From contig NZ_PVEN01000016.1 in NCBI RefSeq assembly GCF_002973525.1, positions 116,445 to 180,444 of the forward strand: a stretch of 64,000 nt of DNA. Reading direction: 5' to 3'. Shown here one piece after another: positions 40,984 to 50,330 of the stretch (its first letter is position 1; each line of letters starts with the position of its first letter). Origin of the DNA: Paraburkholderia sp. BL21I4N1. Lineage in GTDB: Bacteria; Pseudomonadota; Gammaproteobacteria; Burkholderiales; Burkholderiaceae. The notes under the pieces were generated by a model. It worked only from the letters and a program-made list of their open reading frames with translations. It was not told the origin of the DNA and ran no database searches. Made by a program: the position numbers and the translations under genes.

Positions 40984-43275
40984 TCAATCCGCGGATTGCG
41001 CCGCCGGATCCGTCCCCGTCTGTGTCAAATCGTGCTGGATCGCTCGGAGCAATTGCTCCAACAGGCCGATATCGAACGGTTTGGAAAGCACCCGCACGTC
41101 CACGTGCCGCGCGCGGTCGAGCTCTTCCGCGTAGCCGGTCACCAGTATCACCGGCAATTGCGTGTCGAAGGCCAGCACCGCCTCGGCCAGATCGATACCG
41201 TTCATCTTCCCCGGCATGTGGATGTCCGACAGCACCAGATCGAACGGCAGCGGCTCGCCGGTGCGGGCGCGCCGCGCATGAGCGTCGTCGAACAGGCGCA
41301 GCGCGGTATCGGCATTGAACACGCAGGTGATCTGGTGGCCCATCATCTGCAGCAGCGCTTCAGTGCCGGCGGCCACTTCCTCGTTGTCCTCGACCAGCAG
41401 AATGCGCAGGCCTTGCGGCGCGCCGCTCTCGTCGGCGCTCGTTTCAACCGGGGCGTCGGCGGCGGGTTCGTCGGTGGCGCGCGGTAGATACAGGCGCACC
41501 GACGTGCCCGCGCCGACCGCGCTGTCGATCGCGGCCAGTCCGCCGGAGCGTTCGCAGAACGCAAACACCTGCGGCAGCCCGAGGCCTGTGCCCATGCCCT
41601 GCGACTTGGTCGTGTAGAGCGGTTCGAAGGCCCGCGCGAGCACGTCGGGCGCCATGCCGACGCCGGTATCTTCCAGTGCCAGTTGCACGAATTCGCCGCT
41701 CAGCGGAAAGCCGTCGTCGCGACGAAAACAAATATTCGCGGCCCGCACGGTGAAACGGCCGCCGTTCGGCATCGCATCGCGCGCGTTGACGGCGACGTTG
41801 ATCAGCGCGAGTTCGAGCTCGGCGACGTCGACGTGCATCGGCCAGACCTCCACGCCGATGTCGATCACCAGCGACACCTTCGCGCCGAGCGACGCGCGCA
41901 GCAGCTCGCGGCACGCCGGCAGCCAGCGCTCAAGCGACAACGTTTCATTGCGCAACGGCTGTTTGCGCGCCACCCCGAGCAATTGCCGCGTCAGCGACTG
42001 GCCGCTTTTGAGCGCGCGTTCCATGGCCGACAATTCGCGATCGAGGCCCGGTGTGCCACGTCGTCGCGCGATCTGCACGTTGGACGACAGGATCATCAGC
42101 AGATTGTTGAAATCATGCGCGACGCTACCGACCAGCGTGCCGAGCGCCTCCATCTTGCGCGACTGGCGATACGCGGATTCGATCGAGCGGCGCATCGACG
42201 CTTCGGCCTGCCAGCGCTCCCACGCTTCCTCTTCGGCGCCGAGCCGGCGCAGCGACAGCCAGATCACGCACCACAACGCGATGGACGGCGTGAAGATCGA
42301 CAGAATCAGCACGCTCAGATGCCGATACCACGCGGCCCAGATCGCCGAGGTGCGGTAGCCGCACGACACATACACCGGATACGAGCCGACCCGCCGGAAC
42401 GCGACGATCATGTCGTCGCCGTCGAGGTCGGAGCGCATGGTCACGACACCCGCCCGCCGGCCCTGCGCCAACGCTTCGGCGAACGGCGAGTGCGGCGCCA
42501 CCGCCGCCGGCTCGCGCGGATTTTGCAGGTTGCGGGGATAGCGCGCGAGGATCGCGCCGTCCGTGCGTACCAGGCTCATCGTGATTGGCGTGATGTCGTT
42601 GCCGCCGAGCAGTTCGCGATAGAACGCGTCGAAATAGCTGGGCCGCAACGCGACCGAGACCACGCCGGCAAACGCGCCGTCGGCGTCGCGCCGCGGGATG
42701 CCGGTGTTGAACACCTGCTCGCCGGCCACATGCCCTGTCATCACTTTCGACACGTGATCGAGATCCTTGCCGCCGCGAATGCCCACGAAATCGTCGCGCT
42801 CGCCGATCGAAATAGCCGGCGCCGGATAGAAACGGCTGGTGGCCAGCAGACTGCCTTCGCGGCCAAAGATCGACACCGCCGCCACCTGCGGATAACCGCC
42901 GCCCATGGTGCGCAGCTTGTCGTGAATGGAAGCTTCGCGGGCGCGAATGCCGTCGTCGTCGAGACCTTCGGTCAGATCGACGACGCGCGCGTCGAGCGTC
43001 TCGTTCATGTCGAAGACTTTCAGCGCGTGTTCGTCGGCCACCCGCACGGTGCGCAGCGTCAGGTCGGTGGCGTCGGCGACGCGCGTGCGCCAATCGCTCA
43101 ACGCCATGATCGCGACGTAGACGCTCGGCAGCACGATCGCGGCGATCAGCAGCGCGATCAGCGTCATGCGCCGCACGTGGAAATTCTGTTCCGGCACGGC
43201 TGGAAACATCGCCTCATTCTGGCGGCTGGCCGCAAAGTGGTTCGCGGGTGGCGGGTCGAAGCGGTCGGGTGTCAT
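40984..43275 (-). CDS. Hybrid sensor histidine kinase with periplasmic PDC/Cache-like sensor
   Basis: The 763-residue protein has TM1 at about 38-60, a periplasmic sensor (65-310, Cache/PDC-like), TM2 (about 315-340), a HisKA-type dimerisation domain with the phospho-histidine in GSVAHDFNNLLM near residue 386, and an ATPase (NVAVNARDAMPNGG; LEDTGVGMAPDV; GMGTGLGLPQV). A C-terminal receiver holds its Asp in VLSDIHMPGKMNG near 705. No response-regulator gene with output domain adjoins, so output may be through phosphorelay to a protein elsewhere. It is divergent from the receiver-CheC-GGDEF operon. Confidence 0.92.
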   Translation of the reverse strand: MTPDRFDPPPANHFAASRQNEAMFPAVPEQNFHVRRMTLIALLIAAIVLPSVYVAIMALSDWRTRVADATDLTLRTVRVADEHALKVFDMNETLDARVVDLTEGLDDDGIRAREASIHDKLRTMGGGYPQVAAVSIFGREGSLLATSRFYPAPAISIGERDDFVGIRGGKDLDHVSKVMTGHVAGEQVFNTGIPRRDADGAFAGVVSVALRPSYFDAFYRELLGGNDITPITMSLVRTDGAILARYPRNLQNPREPAAVAPHSPFAEALAQGRRAGVVTMRSDLDGDDMIVAFRRVGSYPVYVSCGYRTSAIWAAWYRHLSVLILSIFTPSIALWCVIWLSLRRLGAEEEAWERWQAEASMRRSIESAYRQSRKMEALGTLVGSVAHDFNNLLMILSSNVQIARRRGTPGLDRELSAMERALKSGQSLTRQLLGVARKQPLRNETLSLERWLPACRELLRASLGAKVSLVIDIGVEVWPMHVDVAELELALINVAVNARDAMPNGGRFTVRAANICFRRDDGFPLSGEFVQLALEDTGVGMAPDVLARAFEPLYTTKSQGMGTGLGLPQVFAFCERSGGLAAIDSAVGAGTSVRLYLPRATDEPAADAPVETSADESGAPQGLRILLVEDNEEVAAGTEALLQMMGHQITCVFNADTALRLFDDAHARRARTGEPLPFDLVLSDIHMPGKMNGIDLAEAVLAFDTQLPVILVTGYAEELDRARHVDVRVLSKPFDIGLLEQLLRAIQHDLTQTGTDPAAQSAD

Positions 43276-43964
43276 GGTGTTAATGCTAGCTTCGCGCGGA
43301 ACGAAAAGGGTTCGTTGAAGACGTCATACGAGAAGCATAGACACACCGCCACGGTAGAAGTTACCTTGGTGAAGTCGCTGTGCGCGGTCCATCGCGTTAT
43401 TCGTCTGCTTTTTGAAACAGCGACGAATCGGCAAGCGCAAACGTACACAAAAGCATAAATATCAAAGATAGCTTTCTATATCTATCAAAATATTTTCAGA
43501 AATAGTACTTATGGGGAAAATCTCTTTAATGAACGTGGAATTGGCGAGTTGCCTTTCCGCTGATTTACTTCGAGAATCGACGCCACGATAAAAAATGCGT
43601 CCGCCATGTTCGGAAGCATCTGCCGCGAGGGCTGCCAGACCGTGCGTACCACGCACGCCGAAGGCGTTCGCGGAAACACGCGCGCGGCAAGGGACCAGCC
43701 CGATCCACGAGGCCGCGCAGATTCATCTACGGGGTAGGCTTCGAACATGCCGGTCATAGCCGTCGTTCACCGTGCGAGCACGCATTCATGCCCGCCTACG
43801 GGTTCCGCCATACGCACCGCGCCGCGCGTGCTCCCCGCTCGCTCGTCAGCCGCTTTCCCCTACGCTTCAGCGCATTTGGCGGTTGGTCGACAGACCACGC
43901 GCTAAAGAATTCGCCTGTAAACGCCGTTAACGCGCAAGAGCTTATTTCGCTTTCCGACCCGCCC
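43276..43964. other. Gene-free stretch between two signalling units
   Basis: I see no convincing gene in these 689 bases. Short open frames (43462-43757, minus strand) lack a ribosome site and normal codon use. Bases 43440-43530 are notably AT-rich and may hold the promoter of the downstream receiver-CheC-GGDEF operon. Confidence 0.5.
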
Positions 43965-44333
43965 ATGCCTTTGCCTATTGTGATCGCCGACGATTCGCTG
44001 CTTGCCCGCAAGGTGCTCACCAAGGCATTGCCGCCGGACTGGGATGTCGATGTGTCCTACGCTACGAACGGGCGCGAAGCGCTCGGTCTGTATCGCGAAG
44101 GCAAAGCGTCGGTGATGTTCCTCGATCTGACGATGCCGGACATGACCGGCTACCAGGTGCTCGAAGCTTTGCAGCATGAGGATCTCAACACCTTCGTGAT
44201 CGTCGTCTCCGCCGATGTCCAGCCGATGGCCCAGTCGCGCGTGCGCGCGCTCGGTGCCGCCGCCTTCATCGCCAAGCCCGTGACGCCCCAGGCGGTACTT
44301 CCCATCCTCAAGGAGTACGGGTTGTATGTCTGA
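43965..44333 (+). CDS. CheY-like response regulator of the CheC-GGDEF operon
   Basis: From the ATG at 43965 (MPLPIVIADDSLLARKVL) the product is a 122-residue receiver: acidic pair ADDS, phospho-acceptor in MFLDLTMPDMTG, Lys in AKPVTP. It overlaps the CheC-like gene by 8 bases, so the two are coupled. A longer reading from 43788 has an unlikely Arg-rich front. The kinase that feeds it may be the divergent hybrid kinase. Confidence 0.87.
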   Translation: MPLPIVIADDSLLARKVLTKALPPDWDVDVSYATNGREALGLYREGKASVMFLDLTMPDMTGYQVLEALQHEDLNTFVIVVSADVQPMAQSRVRALGAAAFIAKPVTPQAVLPILKEYGLYV

Positions 44334-44949
44334 GCCAGTCCTCACCGAAGATCAGCGCGACGCGCTGCAAGAGGTCGCCAATCTGGCGATGGGCCAAGCC
44401 GCGACGCGTCTGGCGCGGCTGCTCGATGCGTTCATCGAATTGTCGGTGCCGCGCGTGAGGGTGGTGGCGGTGAGCGAGGCAGCGCAGGCGCTGCGCGAGA
44501 TGACCGGCATCGAAGACAAGGTCAGCGCGGTGCGTCAGGGCTTCCGCTCCGATATCAAGGGCGAGGCGCTGGTGATCTGCCGCAGCGATAGCGTCGATCA
44601 ACTGTGTTCGCTCGTCAGCGATCCGTACTCGCGCTCGGCCTACGAGGCGGTCAGCCAGCGCGAGCTGGTGTTCGACGTCGCCAACGTGCTGACGGGCGCG
44701 TGCGTGTCGTGCATTCTCGACCAACTCGGCCGCACGCCGGTGTTCTCGGCGCCCGGCCTGCTCGGCGAAGCGATGACGCTCGACGAAGTATTCCAGCCCG
44801 GCGTGCTGCAATGGGGCGTCGCCCTGCTGGTCGAAGTCAATTTCGCGCTGGAAGACCAGAGCTTCCGCGCCCATCTGGTGATGTTGATGGCGGAAGAGTC
44901 GATCCGTCACATGAACGGAGCGCTCGACGAGCTGTTGTCCAGTCTATGA
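44326..44949 (+). CDS. CheC-family phosphatase
   Basis: The 207-residue protein has two copies of the CheC active-site pattern: QEVANLAMGQAATRLARLL near residue 15 (ExxN) and VFDVANVLTGACVSCILDQLG near residue 115 (DxxN). CheC proteins dephosphorylate CheY-type receivers. It sits between the receiver gene (8-base overlap) and the diguanylate cyclase gene (4-base overlap), so the three are made together. It probably resets the receiver. Confidence 0.86.
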   Translation: MSEPVLTEDQRDALQEVANLAMGQAATRLARLLDAFIELSVPRVRVVAVSEAAQALREMTGIEDKVSAVRQGFRSDIKGEALVICRSDSVDQLCSLVSDPYSRSAYEAVSQRELVFDVANVLTGACVSCILDQLGRTPVFSAPGLLGEAMTLDEVFQPGVLQWGVALLVEVNFALEDQSFRAHLVMLMAEESIRHMNGALDELLSSL

Positions 44950-45884
44950 ATGTGCCTGTGGAGTCGTTGAGCGATCTGGTTGTCGAACGTGTCGGTTTCG
45001 GCATCTTCGTGCTCGATCGCGATATGAACGTCCTCATGTGGAACCGCTTCATGCAGGACCACAGTGGTTTGACGGCCGAGCAGGTGGTCGGCCAGTCGCT
45101 GTACACGCATTTCCCCGAACTGCCGCGCGTCTGGCTGTCGCGCAAGATCGAAAGCGTGTTTCAACTCGGCAGTTTCGCGTTCAGTTCGTGGGAGCAGCGT
45201 CCCTATCTGTTCAAGTTCGATCACGACCGGCCGATCACCGGCGGCGTCGATTTCATGCAGCAGGACTGCACGTTCATGCCGCTAATGCGCGATCGTGAAG
45301 TGGTGGCCGTGTGCGTGACGATCTCGGACGTCACGCACGTCAGCATCGTGCAGCGTGAACGCGAGGACGCGGTCGCCAAGCTGCAGGAGTACGCGGACCG
45401 CGACGGTCTGACGGGCATCGCCAATCGCCGTTATTTCGAAGCGCGTCTGCGCGACGAATTCACGCGCTGGCAGCGCTACGGCGGCGACATGTCCGTGCTG
45501 CTGTTCGATCTCGATCACTTCAAGAAAATCAACGACCAGTTCGGCCATGGCGTCGGCGATACGGTGCTGCGCGTGATGGCGCAGCGGGTGGCCGGCGTGG
45601 TTCGCGCGCAGGATACCTTCGGGCGCTTCGGCGGCGAGGAATTCGCGTTGCTGCTGCCTTGCACACCGCTCGAAGACGCCATGCGCGTCGCGGAAAAGAT
45701 CCGCTGCACGATCGCCGACACGCCGGTCGAAGTGCAGGGCGTGGGCGTGCCGGTGACGGCGAGCGTCGGCGGCGCGGCGGCACGCACCGGCGTGCCGGCG
45801 TACGACGTGCTGATCAACGAAGCCGATGCCGCGCTGTATAGCGCGAAACGGCAAGGGCGCAACCGCTCGATCGCGTTTAACTAA
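44946..45884 (+). CDS. PAS-GGDEF diguanylate cyclase
   Basis: The ATG at 44946 overlaps the CheC stop (ATGA). The 312-residue protein has a PAS domain (about 8-130, VERVGFGIFVLDRDMNVLMWNRFM) and a GGDEF domain (about 145-310) with DRDGLTGIANRRYFE, FDLDHFKKINDQFGH and the active-site FGGEEF. No inhibitory RxxD is evident right before it (QDTFGRFGGEEF). It should make cyclic di-GMP. The coupling to a receiver and CheC suggests control through protein contact with that receiver. Confidence 0.92.
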   Translation: MNVPVESLSDLVVERVGFGIFVLDRDMNVLMWNRFMQDHSGLTAEQVVGQSLYTHFPELPRVWLSRKIESVFQLGSFAFSSWEQRPYLFKFDHDRPITGGVDFMQQDCTFMPLMRDREVVAVCVTISDVTHVSIVQREREDAVAKLQEYADRDGLTGIANRRYFEARLRDEFTRWQRYGGDMSVLLFDLDHFKKINDQFGHGVGDTVLRVMAQRVAGVVRAQDTFGRFGGEEFALLLPCTPLEDAMRVAEKIRCTIADTPVEVQGVGVPVTASVGGAAARTGVPAYDVLINEADAALYSAKRQGRNRSIAFN

Positions 45885-46157
45885 GCGGCGCGGCGCGGTT
45901 TTTTGCCCGTGCGACTTAGCGTGTGGAAGTGTGCGCCGCACAAATCCACGGCATAAATTACCGTCGAACCGGTTCATCTTCCGGCCCCTTATTCCCCGCG
46001 AAACTGCGGCATCTCACAAACGTTGATATACTTTTCGCCGTTTCCGGCCTCCCTGCCGGATGTTTCGCGCGTGTCCGCGCGCGCGGGCCGCTCGCCTCGC
46101 GGGTGAGTATCAAACTTCTTGAACGCCTTTCAGCGGGCGCCTCCAGCGGAGATCGTC

Positions 46158-47006
46158 TTGGCTGTTTCCAATCTTGTCGTGGACGAACCAGAAATCGACG
46201 CCGCTGCCGCTACGTCCGGCAGCTCGTTTTATCTCGCCATGCGCATCCTGCCGGCTGCGCAGCGCGATGCGATGTATCAGGTCTACGCCTTTTGCCGCGC
46301 TGTCGACGATATCGCCGACAGCGACATGCCGCGCGTTGAACGCGCCGCCGCGCTCGAGCGCTGGCGAGCGGATATCGACGCGTGCTATGCCGGCGCGCCG
46401 CGCGCTTCGTTGCGCGCGTTGACGCGGCACATTCATACGTTTCATCTGCAACGCGAAGATTTTCACGCAATGATCGACGGCATGGCCATGGACGCCGCCG
46501 CCGACATCTGCGCACCCGACGAAGCCACGCTCGACCTCTACTGCGACCGCGTCGCCAGTGCGGCGGGCCGGCTATCGGTGAGGATATTCGGGATGCAGGA
46601 CGAACCCGGCCGTTTGCTCGCGCACCATCTGGGCCGCGCGCTGCAATTGACCAACATCCTGCGCGATATCGACGAAGATGCCGGCATCAACCGCTGCTAC
46701 CTGCCGCACGAATTGCTCGCGCGCGAAGGCATCGCGGTAACGAGCCCGACGCAGATCGCCGACGATCCGTCGCTGCCGCGCGTCTGCGCCACGCTGGCCG
46801 AGCGCGCCAAGGAACACTTCGCCGCGTCCGACGCGATCATGGACCGCGAATCGCGGGTTCACGTGAAGGCGCCGCGCATCATGTCGGGCGTTTACCGCCT
46901 GCTGCTCGACCGTACGCTCGACCGCGGCTTCGACATTCCGCGCACGAAGGTCAGCAAGCCGAAGCTGCGCATGCTGTGGATCGTCGCGCGTTACGCGCTC
47001 TTCTGA
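46158..47006 (+). CDS. hpnD: Presqualene diphosphate synthase HpnD
   Basis: A squalene/phytoene-synthase family protein with both Asp-rich motifs: VDDIADSD near residue 55 and NILRDIDEDAGINRCYLP near 170. Next to hpnE and shc it is HpnD, which condenses two farnesyl diphosphates to presqualene diphosphate. I chose the TTG at 46158, giving (M)AVSNLVVDEPEID with CGGAGA 5 bases ahead; another TTG at 46119 is possible. It begins the hpnD-hpnE-shc-hpnG operon. A stretch at 46574-46594 matches the origin iteron. Confidence 0.9.
   Translation: MAVSNLVVDEPEIDAAAATSGSSFYLAMRILPAAQRDAMYQVYAFCRAVDDIADSDMPRVERAAALERWRADIDACYAGAPRASLRALTRHIHTFHLQREDFHAMIDGMAMDAAADICAPDEATLDLYCDRVASAAGRLSVRIFGMQDEPGRLLAHHLGRALQLTNILRDIDEDAGINRCYLPHELLAREGIAVTSPTQIADDPSLPRVCATLAERAKEHFAASDAIMDRESRVHVKAPRIMSGVYRLLLDRTLDRGFDIPRTKVSKPKLRMLWIVARYALF
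46574..46594 (+). repeat. Iteron-like match inside hpnD, right orientation
   Basis: ATCGGTGAGG-A-TATTCGGGAT agrees with AAGGTGAGG-n-TTTTCGGGAG at most positions. It encodes SVRIFGM and uses AGG for Arg, an uncommon codon in such GC-rich genes. It may be chance, since it is in conserved coding sequence, but its polarity is that expected right of the origin. Confidence 0.35.
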
Positions 47007-47010
47007 GTTG

Positions 47011-48279
47011 ATGCCGAAGCTCGTCCACGTGGTCGGCGCGGGCCTTGCCGGCCTGGCCGCCGCGGTGCAACTGCAGCGGCGCGGCGCGCAAGTCGTGCTG
47101 CACGACGCGGCGGGCCACGCAGGCGGACGTTGCCGTTCGTATTACGACGCCAAGCTGGGCGCGACACTCGACATCGGCAATCACATCGTGCTGTCGGGTC
47201 ACGCCGCGACGCTGAACTACACGCGAGCGATCGGCGCCGCCGACGAACTGGCCGGCCCGGCGCAGCCCGACTATCCGTTCGTCGATCTGGCCACGCTGGC
47301 ACGCTGGACCGTGCGTATGTCACCGGGCCATTTGCCCTGGTGGATCTTCGACCCGAACACGCGCGTGCCGAACACCGGGCCGGGCGATTATCTGTCGCTC
47401 GTGCCGTTGCTGTTCGCCAAGCCCGGGCGCAGCGTCGCGCAGACCATGCGCGCCAATGGCCCGCTGTGGGACCGTTTGCTGCGGCCGCTGTTTCATGCGC
47501 TGCTGCAAGTCGAGCCGCGTGAGGCATCGGCGGAATTGACGGCTGCCATGGTGCGGGAGACTGTGCTGGCCGGCGGCCTCGCGTGGCGTCCGCTAATGCC
47601 GCGCAATGGCCTCGGCAGCGCTTTCGTCGACCCGGCGTTGCGGCTGCTGCAACATGGCGGCACGGTGATCCGACTCGAGTCGAGTCTGAAGGAAATCGGG
47701 TTCGCCGCGGACAAACCCCGCGTGCAGACGTTGACCTTCGCGCAGGAACAGATTGCCGTCGACGCCAATCACGCGGTGATTCTCGCTGTGCCGCCCGAGA
47801 TCGCGCAGACGCTGGTGCCCGGCATGCGCGCGCCGACGCGCTTCGCGGCGGCGGCGAGCGTTCATTTCGCCGTCGAGCCGCCGTTCGGCTTGCCGCCGCT
47901 CACCGGTCTGCTCAACGGGACTGCCGAATGGCTGTTCGCGTCCGACGGACGCCTCGCCGTGACCGTCGGCAATGCTGAAGGCCTGCTCGACATGCCGCAC
48001 GAAGCACTTGCCGCGACCGTCTGGACCGAAGTCGCCCAGGCGGCCGGTCTGCCCGCCACGCCGATGCCGGCCTGGCAGGTCGTGATGAACCCACGCGCGA
48101 CCTTTGCCGCGCTGCCGGATCAGGAAACCCTGCGCCCCGGCACGCGCACTCGCTGGAACAACTTGATGCTCGCGGGCGACTGGACGGCCACCGGCCTGCC
48201 CGCGACGATTGAAGGCGCGATCCGTTCCGGCCAGAAGGCCGCGGATACGTTGCTGAATGAACCGATGGAACGCCGATGA
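47011..48279 (+). CDS. hpnE: Hydroxysqualene dehydroxylase HpnE (FAD-dependent)
   Basis: The 422-residue flavoprotein opens with the FAD site VHVVGAGLAGLAAAVQL and HAGGRCRSYYDA, and closes with MLAGDWTATGLPATIEGAIRSGQKA, the amine-oxidase/phytoene-desaturase C-terminal motif. HpnE converts hydroxysqualene to squalene after HpnC. It begins just after hpnD (TTG at 47008 or ATG at 47011) and overlaps shc by 4 bases. Confidence 0.93.
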   Translation: MPKLVHVVGAGLAGLAAAVQLQRRGAQVVLHDAAGHAGGRCRSYYDAKLGATLDIGNHIVLSGHAATLNYTRAIGAADELAGPAQPDYPFVDLATLARWTVRMSPGHLPWWIFDPNTRVPNTGPGDYLSLVPLLFAKPGRSVAQTMRANGPLWDRLLRPLFHALLQVEPREASAELTAAMVRETVLAGGLAWRPLMPRNGLGSAFVDPALRLLQHGGTVIRLESSLKEIGFAADKPRVQTLTFAQEQIAVDANHAVILAVPPEIAQTLVPGMRAPTRFAAAASVHFAVEPPFGLPPLTGLLNGTAEWLFASDGRLAVTVGNAEGLLDMPHEALAATVWTEVAQAAGLPATPMPAWQVVMNPRATFAALPDQETLRPGTRTRWNNLMLAGDWTATGLPATIEGAIRSGQKAADTLLNEPMERR

Positions 48280-50327
48280 ACGACTTATCTCAAGCTCAGC
48301 CGCTGGACGCCGTCCTGCCCGAAATCGCCGATGCCGCCTCCGCCGCGCCTGCAACGCCCGACGTGCCGGTGACGGCGACGACGGCCGCGCCAGTGTCCGA
48401 CGCATCGCTCGACGCCGCGATCACGCGCGCGACCGATGCGATCCTCGCCGCGCAGAAACCGGACGGCCACTGGGTCTACGAACTTGAAGCCGACGCGACG
48501 ATTCCCGCCGAATATGTGCTGCTAGTCCACTATCTTGGCGAAACGCCGAACCTGGAACTGGAGCAGAAGATCGGCCGCTATCTGCGCCGCATCCAGATGG
48601 CGGAGGGCGGCTGGCCGCTGTTCACCGACGGCGCGCTCGACATCAGTGCCAGCGTGAAGGCCTACTTCGCGCTGAAGATGATCGGCGATCCGGTCGACGC
48701 CGAGCACATGGTCCGCGCCCGTGAGGCGATTCTGGCCCATGGCGGCGCGGAAACGGTGAACGTCTTCACGCGGATTCTGCTCGCGCTGTTCGGCGTGGTC
48801 TCGTGGCGCGCGGTGCCGATGATGCCGGTCGAAATCACGCTGCTGCCCGAGTGGTTCCCGTTTCATCTTTCGAAGGTGTCGTACTGGGCGCGGACCGTGA
48901 TCGTGCCGCTGCTGGTGCTCAACGCGAAGCGGCCGGTGGCGCGCAATCCGCGTCGTGTGCGGATCGACGAGCTGTTCCGTGGAGCGCCGGTCAACGTCGG
49001 TCCGCGCGATCGCGCGCCGCATCAGCACCTCGGCTGGTTCCGTTTTTTCAGCGGTGTGGACGTGCTGCTGCGCGCGGTCGACGGACTGTTCCCGAAGGCG
49101 ACGCGCGAACGCGCGGTGCGCGCGGCGGTGGCGTTCGTCGACGAACGGCTGAACGGCGAAGACGGCCTCGGCGCGATTTTCCCGGCCATGGCCAATTCGG
49201 TGATGATGTACGACGTGCTCGGCTATCCGGCGGATCATCCGAATCGCGCGATTGCACGTCAGTCGATCGAGAAGCTGCTTGTCATCAAGGATGACGAAGC
49301 ATATTGCCAACCGTGTCTGTCGCCGGTGTGGGACACCTCGCTGGTTGCGCACGCGCTGCTCGAAACCGGCGAGGTGTATGCCGAACAGGCCGCCGAACGC
49401 GGGCTCGCGTGGCTGCGTCCGCTGCAGATTCTCGACGTGCGCGGCGACTGGATCTCGCGTCGGCCGAACGTGCGTCCTGGCGGGTGGGCGTTCCAGTACA
49501 ACAACGCGCACTATCCGGACGTCGACGATACGGCGGTGGTCGCGATGGCGATGCATCGCTCGGCGGCGCTTACGCAATCCGACGTGGATCGCGAAGCCAT
49601 TGCGCGCGCGCGCGAATGGGTGGTCGGCATGCAGAGCAGCGACGGCGGTTGGGGCGCGTTCGAGCCGGAAAACACCCAGTACTACCTGAACAACATCCCG
49701 TTCTCCGATCACGGTGCCTTGCTCGATCCGCCGACCGCGGACGTGTCGGGCCGCTGTCTGTCGATGCTCGCGCAACTCGGCGAATTGCCGAAGGACAGCG
49801 AACCGGCGCAGCGCGCGTTCGCGTACATGCTGAAGGAACAGGAATCGGACGGTAGCTGGTACGGCCGTTGGGGCCTGAATTACATCTACGGCACGTGGAC
49901 CGCATTGTGTTCGCTGAACGCAGCCGGCTTCCCGCACGACGACCCGCGCATGAAACGCGCCGCGCAGTGGCTTCTGTCGATCCAGAACGAGGACGGCGGC
50001 TGGGGCGAGGGCGGCGAGAGCTATAAGCTCGACTATCGCGGTTACGAACGTGCGCCGAGCACGGCTTCGCAAACCGCGTGGGCGCTGATGGGCCTGATGG
50101 CCGTCGGCGAGGTCAATCACGAAGCCGTGGCGCGCGGCGTCGCGTATCTGCAGCGCGAACAGCGCGAGCACGGCTTGTGGGACGAAACGCGCTTCAGCGC
50201 GACCGGCTTCCCGCGCGTGTTTTATCTGCGTTACCACGGCTATCGCAAGTTCTTCCCGCTGTGGGCGCTGGCGCGCTTCCGCCATCTGAAACGCAACGGG
50301 CTCACGCGCGTCGCGGTCGGGATGTAA
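48276..50327 (+). CDS. shc: Squalene-hopene cyclase
   Basis: The 683-residue protein has the catalytic DVDDTA motif (the DxDD protonation site) near residue 415 and several QW repeats (QSSDGGWGAFE; QESDGSWYGRWG; QNEDGGWGEG). It cyclises squalene to hopene at the membrane. An Ala/Thr-rich N-terminal tail of about 50 residues precedes the core. ATGA overlap with hpnE shows coupling. Confidence 0.97.
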   Translation: MNDLSQAQPLDAVLPEIADAASAAPATPDVPVTATTAAPVSDASLDAAITRATDAILAAQKPDGHWVYELEADATIPAEYVLLVHYLGETPNLELEQKIGRYLRRIQMAEGGWPLFTDGALDISASVKAYFALKMIGDPVDAEHMVRAREAILAHGGAETVNVFTRILLALFGVVSWRAVPMMPVEITLLPEWFPFHLSKVSYWARTVIVPLLVLNAKRPVARNPRRVRIDELFRGAPVNVGPRDRAPHQHLGWFRFFSGVDVLLRAVDGLFPKATRERAVRAAVAFVDERLNGEDGLGAIFPAMANSVMMYDVLGYPADHPNRAIARQSIEKLLVIKDDEAYCQPCLSPVWDTSLVAHALLETGEVYAEQAAERGLAWLRPLQILDVRGDWISRRPNVRPGGWAFQYNNAHYPDVDDTAVVAMAMHRSAALTQSDVDREAIARAREWVVGMQSSDGGWGAFEPENTQYYLNNIPFSDHGALLDPPTADVSGRCLSMLAQLGELPKDSEPAQRAFAYMLKEQESDGSWYGRWGLNYIYGTWTALCSLNAAGFPHDDPRMKRAAQWLLSIQNEDGGWGEGGESYKLDYRGYERAPSTASQTAWALMGLMAVGEVNHEAVARGVAYLQREQREHGLWDETRFSATGFPRVFYLRYHGYRKFFPLWALARFRHLKRNGLTRVAVGM

Positions 50328-50330
50328 CGA

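Noticed and set aside
43462..43757. Short minus-strand frames before the receiver-CheC operon
   Set aside because: Two overlapping frames with no similarity to known proteins, no ribosome site and unusual codon use.
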